Below, in pieces: positions 56,717 to 64,000 of a stretch of 64,000 bases of DNA. The notes beneath the pieces were generated by a model, which was not told the origin of the DNA, did no database searches, and was given only the letters and a program-made list of their open reading frames with translations. Source of the DNA: Ruminococcus flavefaciens (GTDB taxonomy: Bacteria; Bacteroidota; Bacteroidia; Bacteroidales; P3); assembly GCA_023667315.1 (NCBI GenBank), contig JAMPAI010000004.1:145818-209817 (forward strand), given 5' to 3'. The stretch's first letter is position 1; every line of letters starts with the position of its first letter. A program made the translations under genes and the position numbers.

Positions 56717-58090
56717 TCATCTCATCATTCCAACCACATCCGTAGGCAACAGCACGTTTTCGGATGCATCCGTTTGGGTGTTTTTCAGAAATAGCATGGG
56801 AACTATCGTGTGGTCTTTGACAAAGGGCAACATGTTGGCCTTGCGGAGGAGTTCATCTGTGAGTTGTCGGGCGTTCTCCTTTTCAGTCCATTTGCATTCG
56901 CCCACGAGCAGATACTTTTTGTCGAGCGATTCGGCCACCACATCGAATTCCACTTGTTCGGGCTTTCTTTTTTCATTGAGTACCGAGCCCCACCAGCGTT
57001 GCGCCTTGCCGTAAACGATGCCGTTTAGGCTATTGCCCGTTACGGCATCCCGGCATAGTCTTTCCCATTGCAGGCTTACATACTCGGCAAAATGTGCACT
57101 CAAGGCCTGACGGACGGGAAGATCGCGTCCCAATTCGATAAAGGATCGGTTGGGCACCACAAAGCGATAATAAAATGCCATAAACGGATCGGCAATCTTG
57201 TAGAGGCTCTTCTTGGCATTCTTTTCATCCACCCCGAAAGGAATATCCTTTTCCAGAAAGCCGAGGTCTATCAGTTTTTTGAGCGGACGCGACAAGTTGG
57301 TTGCAGGTTCGTTGCAACGGGCCGCGATTTCGGCCAGACGGTTCGCCCCGGTTCCAATATAAGACATAAGGGTGGCGGTCTTTACCGTATCCTTTACATC
57401 GTCTTGAAAGAGTTTTACCGGCTCCTCGTAAAGGGCTCCGTTTGCCGAAAATATGTTGTGCCACAAAGCTTCCTCCAGTGAAGATTGATTTTCCCGCAAC
57501 TCCCAATAACGGGGTACACCACCCCATACGGCGTATTCTTCCACGGCTTTCACCGCATCGAGTTTCAATGCGTCTTGTATATAAGGCAAGCGGATGGGGG
57601 TGAGCCGCATGATTTCGTCGGCACGTCCATAGAGCGGGGCCGTGGAATCGAGGAAGAGGCCGTACATCATGTTCTGCGGGGAGCCGCAAAGCACCATATT
57701 GTATTTTAATTGCTTTTCATCCACCAATTTCTGCAATACGGACGGCAATTCGGGAGACTGTTCCGCAAGGTAGGGGAACTCATCCAGGCATAGCGTAAAA
57801 CGTTTGTCGGTACGATGATTGATGGCACGGAACAGGGATTCCCAATCGGGGTAGGTGAGTTGGTCGAAATCGGGAAACACCTGTGCGACAACATGGGATA
57901 GCAGGCTTCGCTGATATTGACCTTCCGAACGGTCGGCCAAAAAATAGACATCCTTCTTGGTCAACACACGTTTAACAAGAGTGGATTTGCCCAAACGCCT
58001 GCGTCCATAGATAACGACTAAAGAAGCCTTTTTGCGGGCGAGCGCCCCCTTGAGGCGCGCGGTTTCCTCTATCCGGTCAACAAATTTCAT
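56717..58090 (-). CDS. AAA ATPase with DUF234-type C-terminal domain
   Basis: A 457-residue ATPase. Walker A is GRRRLGKST (29-37) and Walker B LCLDEFPYL. The C-terminal region (about 300-450) is of the DUF234 kind, with VEFDVVAES and LLVGECKWTEKE giving the E/D...ExK-like spacing of the PD-(D/E)xK fold. It is distinct from the DUF4143 genes on both sides but of the same broad family. A 37-bp dyad element with the -7 box inside it overlaps its promoter. About 230 bp (56483-56716) between it and the DUF4143 gene hold no gene other than that promoter. Confidence 0.88.
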   Translation of the reverse strand: MKFVDRIEETARLKGALARKKASLVVIYGRRRLGKSTLVKRVLTKKDVYFLADRSEGQYQRSLLSHVVAQVFPDFDQLTYPDWESLFRAINHRTDKRFTLCLDEFPYLAEQSPELPSVLQKLVDEKQLKYNMVLCGSPQNMMYGLFLDSTAPLYGRADEIMRLTPIRLPYIQDALKLDAVKAVEEYAVWGGVPRYWELRENQSSLEEALWHNIFSANGALYEEPVKLFQDDVKDTVKTATLMSYIGTGANRLAEIAARCNEPATNLSRPLKKLIDLGFLEKDIPFGVDEKNAKKSLYKIADPFMAFYYRFVVPNRSFIELGRDLPVRQALSAHFAEYVSLQWERLCRDAVTGNSLNGIVYGKAQRWWGSVLNEKRKPEQVEFDVVAESLDKKYLLVGECKWTEKENARQLTDELLRKANMLPFVKDHTIVPMLFLKNTQTDASENVLLPTDVVGMMR

Positions 58091-58101
58091 GCTTCAAAAT
58101 T

Positions 58102-58138
58102 ATTATGCACTGCAAACATAATGTTTTTTGAGCATAAT
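58102..58138 (-). promoter_or_regulatory. Promoter with 37-bp dyad-symmetric element, copy 1
   Basis: ATTATGC (58102-58108) and GCATAAT (58132-58138) are inverted repeats with centres exactly 15 bp either side of 58120, the centre of AACATaATGTT (58115-58125). On the - strand 58120-58113 reads TATGTTTG, an exact -7 box, so the dyad covers the promoter of the DUF234 ATPase. The same layout occurs at 61216-61252. Confidence 0.75.
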
Positions 58139-58186
58139 ATGAAATTTTTGGAAAACACGAACTGCAGATCGGACTGAAATAGCCGT

Positions 58187-59017
58187 TTATGATCGTGCGG
58201 TTTCCCTACATTTATTGCGTAATTCTTGCAATAATCCAAAGGGAGTGGGGTTGTCTTGTATATTCATCAATGGCGTATACACTTTGATGAGTTCCTTCTC
58301 CATTGGGGTTATATTGTCCCTGCACTCCATGAAGTTTATCATCAAATTTTCTTCTATCCACTTGATAATTTTTGCGTTGTCGTCGGCACTGAACCGATAG
58401 TTGTTTTGGTTCTTTTTCCCTTTCAAGGAGCCTTTGGGCGGTAAGTAGCCCAATACGGCACCGATGGTTCTGAAAAAGGTTGCATGACGGCGGGCGTGCA
58501 ACTCCTCTTCCCATAGGCGTTTTCTCAAACTTTGTGAGGCTTGCCCGATATAGAGTAAGTTGTCGTTCCTGTTCTTCAGTTCATTGCGAAATTCCTTTGG
58601 AAGTTTATCCGGGTTTTTGACCCGAATGGCATAAAGTCCGGGAACATCGGGAACATAGCTGGAGGATAAATCCTTGACATTTTTAAATCGAGACTTCTCC
58701 GTTAACGTTTTGGGGGTTATGATTGGGGAAAGTGTTTCTTGGGGAGTGGATAACGCAGGCTTTGAAACTTTCTTGACGGAAACACCTCCGCTGCGGACGT
58801 ATGGAATATGCCAACGCCTGTCTGCAGTTTGGTATGCATGAGGAATCTCTCCATTCCATAATTTATCCCTTAAAGGTTTGCCTGGTCTTGCTGCACTGTC
58901 TTTCAATATGCCGGCTCTATCTAAAATTTCCGCAGCCTGTACGGCATCAAGTTCCGTTCTGTGGTTTTGTTCCATCCAACGGCAAAGACATTCAATTATT
59001 GTAGAATTGTTATTCAT
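58187..59017 (-). CDS. GIY-YIG domain protein
   Basis: A 276-residue protein with a GIY-YIG-like domain in its second half: VPGLYAIR (GLY at 127-129), LLYIGQASQSLRKRL (YIG at 156-158, arginine in LRKRL about R165), and PMEKELIKVYTPLMN with a candidate catalytic glutamate. The N-terminal 80 residues (TELDAVQAAEILDRAG...KLWNGEIPHAYQ) look like a small DNA-binding helical domain. It may cut or nick DNA; a defence role is suggested only by the surroundings. A full -33/-7 promoter precedes it. Confidence 0.75.
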   Translation of the reverse strand: MNNNSTIIECLCRWMEQNHRTELDAVQAAEILDRAGILKDSAARPGKPLRDKLWNGEIPHAYQTADRRWHIPYVRSGGVSVKKVSKPALSTPQETLSPIITPKTLTEKSRFKNVKDLSSSYVPDVPGLYAIRVKNPDKLPKEFRNELKNRNDNLLYIGQASQSLRKRLWEEELHARRHATFFRTIGAVLGYLPPKGSLKGKKNQNNYRFSADDNAKIIKWIEENLMINFMECRDNITPMEKELIKVYTPLMNIQDNPTPFGLLQELRNKCRETARS

Positions 59018-59039
59018 TGGTCTATTTGTTTTGATGGCG

Positions 59040-59070
59040 CAAAGTTAGGATGACTTTTGAGTAAAGACAA
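59040..59070 (-). promoter_or_regulatory. Complete Bacteroidota promoter of the GIY-YIG gene
   Basis: On the - strand, TTG (59070-59068), a 20-bp gap, then TAACTTTG (59047-59040), ending 22 bp before the start codon. This is the cleanest match to the phylum consensus in the window. Confidence 0.75.
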
Positions 59071-59185
59071 AATGGGTCAATTGAAATCTGACCAACCTAT
59101 AAACTACGGTTGTATTGCCCATTTTGCAGTGTTTATACCGTGATTCAATCTTGTAAATCGCAATCGGCTATGCAATGAACTGAAA

Positions 59186-59417
59186 TCACCCATCTTTCAA
59201 CTCTCGCCGGTACGCGAGCGAGGGATCGCCTTCGAACTCGAACTTCCCGACAAGTGCAAAGTGGCATTTTTCGGCTGCGCTTTGGGAGGCGATGTTTCGG
59301 ATGTCAGAGGTAATCAACAGGGAGACGATTTTGAGAGCATCGCGGCAATAGGCAACTATAGTTTCGACAGCAGTTGGTCTTTGAGCGTGTCGCGGGACTT
59401 CGCCAAAAGAAAGTAGC
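59186..59417 (-). pseudogene. 3' fragment of an unidentified gene
   Basis: About 76 codons are open on the - strand and end in KFEFEGDPSLAYRRELKDG and a stop at 59186-59188. There is no start codon and the frame is closed by a stop just upstream, so this looks like the tail of a lost gene. The opposite strand is also open here, so the call is uncertain. The remainder of the 494-bp gap 59018-59511 contains only the two promoters. Confidence 0.4.
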
Positions 59418-59462
59418 TACGAGAAATGTGCCGATAAGCGAAGGTGAAAACGGGAAAAGAGG

Positions 59463-59489
59463 TTGTCTCATTAAATTTGATTAACTTTG
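59463..59489 (+). promoter_or_regulatory. Promoter of the secreted protein at 59512
   Basis: TAACTTTG at 59482-59489 is an exact -7 box; TTG at 59463-59465 lies 16 bp upstream, a shorter gap than usual. It ends 22 bp before the ATG. Confidence 0.6.
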
Positions 59490-59511
59490 GTAAGTGCTAA
59501 TCTTTGACAAG

Positions 59512-60306
59512 ATGAAAAAAATTGAAAAGCAAGTCATCATGGTGGCTTTAATGATTTTTCTTAGCCTACCAGCTATTGCAGGGCCTTTTGGAATAGATAT
59601 GGGGATGAGTCTTAGTGAGGTGAAGCAGGTGTGTAGAACGGTTCCTGTTTGGATAAAAGATGATGTCTATGAGATAGTACCACCTAACACTAATAATCAG
59701 TTTGAAACGTATTATGTTAGGATTGATTCCGATTATGGCGTGTATTGGCTTAAGGCGATAGGACAGAATGTATACACAAATAAATACGGCGAAGAATTAA
59801 AAAGTGTTTTTGATCGTCTTGTCGAGAGTATAAAAAGAACTTATGGTGATCGAGATTTGTATCAATTTAACAGCGTAAAGGAAAATAGTTTCTGGAAGAA
59901 AGATAAAGATTTTATGTATTCCTTGATGAATGGCGACCGTACCCTGGAGGCTCTTTGGACAAAAGAAGGTTTTTTAGCGAATTTGCGTAATGCCACTGAA
60001 GATATTGAGATTATGACAAGTCTTTTATTGGATTCTCTATACCGCGGAATCCTTGTTGGCAATAATTTGGATGTTTATGAGTTAAGTGAAAACCAAAAAG
60101 ACAGCATCAAACATAACAATCCGGAACTTGGGTTGGTGATAAATGCTTTTGAAGAAAAAAAGAAAAGTATAAAAAGTCTACCGGAAGATATTTCCAGTAT
60201 AGGCGTTTTTACTCACGCAATGTCTACTGAAAAGGGCTATGTTAGCTTGGAGTATTCTTTTTCAAATAGTGAGAATGTAAAAGAAAAGGAAGATTCAGTG
60301 TTCTAA
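59512..60306 (+). CDS. Secreted hypothetical protein
   Basis: A 264-residue protein that I do not recognise. The signal peptide is clear (VIMVALMIFLSLPAIAG, cleavage near residue 24). The mature part has GIDMGMSLSEVKQVC near its start, which is a pattern seen in periplasmic proteins that begin 'G..mGMs..ev', and no lipobox. An earlier GTG at 59494 is open but lies within the promoter region, so the ATG at 59512 is used. The 5 bp gap to the next gene suggests an operon. Confidence 0.7.
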   Translation: MKKIEKQVIMVALMIFLSLPAIAGPFGIDMGMSLSEVKQVCRTVPVWIKDDVYEIVPPNTNNQFETYYVRIDSDYGVYWLKAIGQNVYTNKYGEELKSVFDRLVESIKRTYGDRDLYQFNSVKENSFWKKDKDFMYSLMNGDRTLEALWTKEGFLANLRNATEDIEIMTSLLLDSLYRGILVGNNLDVYELSENQKDSIKHNNPELGLVINAFEEKKKSIKSLPEDISSIGVFTHAMSTEKGYVSLEYSFSNSENVKEKEDSVF

Positions 60307-60311
60307 TTGAT

Positions 60312-61042
60312 ATGCTTGGTTTTGTCGTGTTTGAATCGATTATAATAAATTGGACGGCAATTGGGGCTATTGCCACTTCAGGTGCTGTTATTGTCGCGTT
60401 GTTTGCCAATTATCGAACGAACAAGAGCAATAAAAAGAATCGAGAGTTACAGATTGCCTTATTGAGACAGCAAAGAGATCAGAAGAAGTTGGATGAGATG
60501 GTACAGAATGTCATGAGGATTTGTAATAAGATACGTCCATTAGATATCCTTTATTACTCATCAAAACTCAGAGATGGCACTTTGCTGTAGATGATAGACG
60601 GCACCTGGAACAATTAGCCATAGAGGATGAAGATGAGGCAATCAATATATCCTTGCAGATGGCTGTTCTGAATAATCATGATTCAGCCAAGATGGTACTT
60701 GATAGTTTACTTGACCTGAGAAGGGATTATGGACTTTGGTCGAGAAGTGTGTCTTGTCTATCTCAATATGGCTATTTTAAAAGTTCAGTCGAGATAGAAA
60801 ATATGATACTATCCATCACAAATGAGATGATAAGCAAATGCAAGGGAATGGGATGTGACGACAGTGATATCGCTGCTATATTGAGTGGCAGAAAAAAGCC
60901 CATCGATTGTGCTCTTAGTATTATGATACTATTTGAAACAAAAATGGCGAAAAATATTCAGTGCAAAAAAGATGTAGTAGAAAAAAATCTAATATCTTTC
61001 TTTAGTCAAGAGCAAAATAGAATTGATGCAATTGTTTCTTGA
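60312..61042 (+). pseudogene. Frameshifted membrane-anchored protein
   Basis: The ATG frame at 60312 (INWTAIGAIATSGAVIVALF is an N-terminal membrane helix, then a basic coiled region ANYRTNKSNKKNREL) ends at 60590. The sequence continues in another frame without a break in style: RWHFAVDDRRHLEQLAIEDE, then NNHDSAKMVLDSLLDLRRDY, to a stop at 61042. The shift falls at 60570-60574 (AGAGA), which fits duplication of a GA dinucleotide. The restored protein would be about 240 residues, with an anchor and helical cytoplasmic domain; family not recognised. Confidence 0.75.
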
Positions 61043-61085
61043 CGATTCTTTGTTCCGGTGTTTTTACCTGTCGCAGGAATGGGTA

Positions 61086-61200
61086 AGTCGGTTTCATATT
61101 GTAACCGACTGAAGGATTTAAAACAATACCGACCAAACCGTTTCGAGTGTGACGGGACGCAAGATCTACTATAAGAAGTGAAATTTGAACTGAAACCATG
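61086..61200 (+). pseudogene. Degraded copy of the 52763-53662 segment
   Basis: The hairpin AGTCGGTTT/GTAACCGACT (61086-61110) repeats the one at 52763. It is followed at about 61123 by codons for [19 protein letters not shown], almost the same as the [12 protein letters not shown] part of the 52922 gene, and then by VKFELKPCK, matching its last residues VKFELKSYK. The sequence in between is missing, so this is an internally deleted remnant. Confidence 0.75.
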
Positions 61201-61215
61201 CAAGGAAAAAAAATA

Positions 61216-61252
61216 ATTATGCCCCAAGAACATAATGTTTCCGGAGCATAAT
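61216..61252. promoter_or_regulatory. 37-bp dyad-symmetric element, copy 2 (no ATPase gene attached)
   Basis: ATTATGC (61216-61222), AACATAATGTTT (61229-61240) and GAGCATAAT (61244-61252) repeat the element at 58102-58138 with identical spacing, while the spacer bases differ. The -7 box of copy 1 is not preserved here (TATGTTCT on the - strand). It ends at the 3' end of the HD gene. Confidence 0.7.
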
Positions 61253-61884
61253 CATCGTCCCGTCTCCTCCCCGAAAATCCGCTCAAATAAAGCACGGATC
61301 TGCGTTTCGTCGGCGATAATGCGGTGCAGTTCCTGGAGGCGGGCGGCGTTCTCGCTCCAGGGAATCCATATCTTTAGATAGCCTTCGGGGCCGTATTTGG
61401 TTACGAGGTGGTCGAGGGTGCGGCGGTAATGGCCTTCCTTGTCCAACTCGGGGTAGTGGGAGAGGCCGTATTGCACGGTGCGGCGGATAATGGTCTCGGG
61501 GTCGATGAAGCGGTCGGCCTCGGCCACGATCAGGCCGTAGGTGTTTCGGGGTTTCTCCTTGTTGGAGGCGCGGTGGTCAGCCACGGCTTCGCCCATCGTC
61601 TGGCGTTGTTCCTCCGTAAAATGCTGTTTTAGAAATTCGTCTGCCAAAAGAATCTGCTGCGAGTCGAGATGATGGTTCTCCCGGCCGTTCACCAAGCCCA
61701 AGTCGTGGAAGGCGGCCACCACATACACCATGTCGATGTTCACCTCCGGCATCTTGTCGGCCAGTTTCAAACTCTGTTCAATCACCATGCGGGCGTGGTC
61801 CTCGCGGTGCGCCTTGTCGAAACCGGCGTATTGCGGAATGATATGCCATTCCACGTAATCGGTCAATCGGGGGTTCAGCGTCAT
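61252..61884 (-). CDS. HD domain protein (predicted phosphohydrolase)
   Basis: A 210-residue HD-superfamily protein. The metal-binding pattern is HREDHARMV (H26, H30) followed by AAFHDLGL (H60, D61), with further HADH-type residues (EAVADHRAS). These enzymes are metal-dependent phosphohydrolases, often on nucleotides; the substrate is unknown. I start at 61884 (MTLNPRL) as the conserved region begins there; the frame runs on to 61941. GC-rich compared with the island genes around it. Confidence 0.82.
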   Translation of the reverse strand: MTLNPRLTDYVEWHIIPQYAGFDKAHREDHARMVIEQSLKLADKMPEVNIDMVYVVAAFHDLGLVNGRENHHLDSQQILLADEFLKQHFTEEQRQTMGEAVADHRASNKEKPRNTYGLIVAEADRFIDPETIIRRTVQYGLSHYPELDKEGHYRRTLDHLVTKYGPEGYLKIWIPWSENAARLQELHRIIADETQIRALFERIFGEETGR

Positions 61885-61973
61885 GACGTTTGGGTATAAA
61901 AAACTTAAGGAGCGTGAAGATAAGTCAAAAATCCAATCCATGGCAACTTATTTCGTAATTTTACGCTCCAGAC

Positions 61974-62459
61974 ATGAAAATCATGAAAAAGAAACATTGG
62001 TTCCTGTTGGGGATATTGATTTTTGCAGTGCAAGGTGTCTTTGCACAGATTCCGTGCGGTATCGAAGATTCACTCCGCGCTTGTTCCACGTTTCGGCTGA
62101 CCTATGAATCCGGCGGGTACAGGATAACGGTTGCCAAGGAAGCCATTTCCAGTCCGGAACCGGGTGGATGTACGGTGGAGGCGGTGAGCGAACCCCTTCA
62201 AGAATCCGGAGTTTCCTGTGCAACCGAAGTGCTTCAGCTATTGTTTGTTATCCTTGTACTTTTCTTGGTCACGGTGAGGATTGCGTCTTATGTCGCCATA
62301 ATCATCATGGCCAAACGGAGAAAGCGGAGTTCCATCGGCTGGCTTCTGGCGAGTTGTTTCCTCAAGCCGTTGTCCATATGGATTATTCTTTCCGCTATCG
62401 GCAGGCGGAATTCAAAAAAGACCGCTGCGAAAAGTCCGGGCAAGGTATCGAAAAAATAG
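61974..62459 (+). CDS. Secreted/membrane hypothetical protein
   Basis: A 161-residue protein with a signal peptide (HWFLLGILIFAVQGVFAQ), a short extracytoplasmic part with five cysteines, and then two membrane segments (about 90-112 and 125-142). The last part, AKRRKRSSIGWLLASCFL and KPLSIWIILSAIGRR, closely resembles the small protein at 53662-53919. The ATG at 61983 is an equally good start. A near-consensus -7 box (TAATTTTA, 61956-61963) lies just upstream. Function unknown. Confidence 0.65.
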   Translation: MKIMKKKHWFLLGILIFAVQGVFAQIPCGIEDSLRACSTFRLTYESGGYRITVAKEAISSPEPGGCTVEAVSEPLQESGVSCATEVLQLLFVILVLFLVTVRIASYVAIIIMAKRRKRSSIGWLLASCFLKPLSIWIILSAIGRRNSKKTAAKSPGKVSKK

Positions 62460-62538
62460 GCGGGGCAGTGTCAAGATAGGACGTTGTCCTAAGGCCATTT
62501 TCGACGAGGCGACCGTACAACGGGCGTGCGATCATTTC

Positions 62539-63834
62539 TTACTTTCCCAGATATCCCCAGGCCGCATACAGTGGCACGTTTCGCATCCAGTCCCGCTCGC
62601 GGTAGTCGGACATCGAGAAGCGCAGGCCGTGCAGCTCGGGCTGGGCGGCCACGAGGGTGGAGAGCGATTTGGAGCGGAGGTTCTCTTCGGCTTTCACCTC
62701 TATCGGCACGATATCCATGCCGTTCTGCACCACGAAGTCGATTTCCAGCTTGGCGTCGTTGCTGTAATAATACACGGAGTTGTTGAAGCTGGCGGCCAAC
62801 TGGCTCATCACGTAATTCTCGGTAAAGGCGCCCTTGGCTTCCTCCATGCCGTTTTCGGCCACCAGCAAGACTTCCGGCGGAATCTCGCTCATCGCGCCCA
62901 GCAAACCGCAATCCAACAAAAAAAGTTTGAAATTGGGCAGATCCTCATAGAACTTCAACGGCATCTTCAGCTTCTGCACCCTCGGCACCTTATACACCAA
63001 ACCTGCATCCAGCAGCCATTGAATCGCCACCTCGAAGTCTTTCGCCCTTGCCCCCGGCTTGGCCACGCCATAGATAAACTTCTTGTTCTCCTTGGCCAGC
63101 TGCGAGGGCATCGACTGCCACACCATGTTGATGCGGTTGGATTCGGAGGCCGGCACATGCTTCGAAATGTCCTTTTGATAGGTATAGAGGATATTGTTCT
63201 GAATCTCGCGCACCCTTACCGCGTCGTTGGAAGCCACGAATTCCTTTACCGCCTCCGGCATGCCGCCCACAAAGTAATACTCCCGCAAAAATTTGATATA
63301 CTCGCTTTTGAGCATCTTGGCTGTTTCCCAGTCTTGGGCGCGGAGAAGCTCCACCATCTGTTGCTTGCCCTTGGCGAGCAGGAACTCGTCGAAGGTCATG
63401 GGATAGATGTGCAGGATATCCACCTTGCCCACGGGAAACGACTCGTTGCGGTGCATCGTGATGCCCAACAGCGAACCGGCCACCGCCACATGGTATTGCG
63501 GGGCGTTCTCGCAAAAATACTTCAGCACCGAAAGGCCGTGGGGGGCTTCCTGAATCTCGTCGAGGATAATCAGCGTTTTGCCGGGCAGGATGCTCTGTCC
63601 TGTAATGGCGCTGATGGCCAACACAATACGCTGAATGTCGTAATCCTGTACGAACAGGGATTTGGCCAGTTCATTGTCGTCGCAGTTCACATAGGCCACG
63701 TTGTTGAATTCCTGTTTTCCGAACTCTTTCAGGATATAGGTCTTTCCCACCTGCCGGGCGCCCGAAAGGATCAGCGGTTTCCTTCCTTTTTTATGTTTCC
63801 AGGCCTTAAGTTGGCGGATGATGTTTCGGTTCAT
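62539..63834 (-). CDS. AAA ATPase with DUF4143 domain (second copy)
   Basis: A 431-residue ATPase of the AAA_14/DUF4143 family. Walker A is GARQVGKT (25-32) and Walker B LIILDEIQE (D92, E93). The C-terminal DUF4143 part carries NDAKLEIDFVVQNG and IVPIEVKAEEN, the same D...ExK arrangement as the first copy. I use the start at 63834 (MNRNIIRQL), because the longer frame to 63876 covers the -7 box. It is not a close duplicate of the first copy. Downstream (62460-62538) nothing is seen. Confidence 0.9.
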   Translation of the reverse strand: MNRNIIRQLKAWKHKKGRKPLILSGARQVGKTYILKEFGKQEFNNVAYVNCDDNELAKSLFVQDYDIQRIVLAISAITGQSILPGKTLIILDEIQEAPHGLSVLKYFCENAPQYHVAVAGSLLGITMHRNESFPVGKVDILHIYPMTFDEFLLAKGKQQMVELLRAQDWETAKMLKSEYIKFLREYYFVGGMPEAVKEFVASNDAVRVREIQNNILYTYQKDISKHVPASESNRINMVWQSMPSQLAKENKKFIYGVAKPGARAKDFEVAIQWLLDAGLVYKVPRVQKLKMPLKFYEDLPNFKLFLLDCGLLGAMSEIPPEVLLVAENGMEEAKGAFTENYVMSQLAASFNNSVYYYSNDAKLEIDFVVQNGMDIVPIEVKAEENLRSKSLSTLVAAQPELHGLRFSMSDYRERDWMRNVPLYAAWGYLGK

Positions 63835-63865
63835 GACAAAAGTCTGTAAATTATCGTTTTCGGTG

Positions 63866-63926
63866 CAAATATACATTTTTCCGACCGAACTTTTGCAATA
63901 AAACTACACTTTTCCGACCGAACTTT
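63866..63926 (-). promoter_or_regulatory. Promoter with 17-bp direct repeats upstream of the second DUF4143 gene
   Basis: TATATTTG on the - strand (63873-63866) is an exact -7 box. The 17-bp sequence TTTTCCGACCGAACTTT occurs at 63877-63893 and again at 63910-63926, 33 bp apart, about three helical turns, on the same face of the DNA. The last 74 bp of the window hold nothing else that I can identify. Confidence 0.7.
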
Positions 63927-64000
63927 GAGATTTCGGGCGGCGGCATTGACTTTCCCTGAAAAAGGTTGACACATTAGGGGCTGTTTAACTGTTTTTGTTT

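Noticed and set aside
59200-59417. + strand frame over the same stretch as the - strand fragment (ends SWSLSVSRDFAKRK)
   Set aside because: Also lacks a start codon; the - strand ending looks more like a natural protein end. Neither is certain, so only the - strand is listed, with low confidence.

Overview
The window is a chromosomal segment of a Bacteroidota genome, most likely order Bacteroidales. The evidence is a V-type ATPase operon, an Rnf complex, two proteins that look like type IX secretion cargo, a Bacteroidales-like set of housekeeping genes, and repeated promoters of the Bacteroidota form (a -7 box TAnnTTTG, sometimes with TTG about 20 bp upstream). The genus cannot be fixed from the sequence; the GC-rich core and the mix of Rnf with V-ATPase would fit Rikenellaceae or related lineages (inference).

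Core, 1-37.8 kb. The + strand opens with the end of a V-ATPase operon (B-D-I-K). The - strand then carries an lpxD-like acyltransferase and efp. Next comes a long - strand run, read as korA-korB-purN-rnfB-C-D-G-E-A-arcC-arcB, which joins ferredoxin-producing 2-oxoacid oxidation to an ion-pumping Rnf complex and to ATP formation from carbamoyl phosphate. A 1748-residue secreted multidomain protein follows, then yceD-rpmF-plsX-fabH, a SpoU rRNA methylase, rpsF-rpsR-rplI, purH, an MscS-like channel, asd, a lamin-tail secreted protein, a U32 peptidase, a Xer recombinase, hpf, mnmE and a zinc alcohol dehydrogenase.

Accessory island, 37.9-64 kb. Base composition turns visibly AT-rich. The main feature is a four-gene defence operon, brxP-brxC-pglZ-brxL, which has the gene content of BREX type 4: a PAPS-reductase-like protein stands in place of the PglX methylase. 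Behind it lie a lone Vsr-type endonuclease, an AbiH-family protein, a macro-domain gene broken by a small deletion, two GIY-YIG-like proteins, three AAA ATPases of the DUF4143/DUF234 kind with repeated sequence motifs at their promoters, an HD hydrolase, a PDZ aspartyl protease lipoprotein, and several unknown secreted or membrane proteins. At least three genes here are frameshifted, and two degraded copies of neighbouring sequence are visible.

The two signals most worth following are the BREX type 4 operon, whose BrxP carries sulfur-transfer and iron-sulfur motifs, and a 37-bp dyad-symmetric element found both over one ATPase promoter (58102-58138) and, with no matching gene, at 61216-61252.
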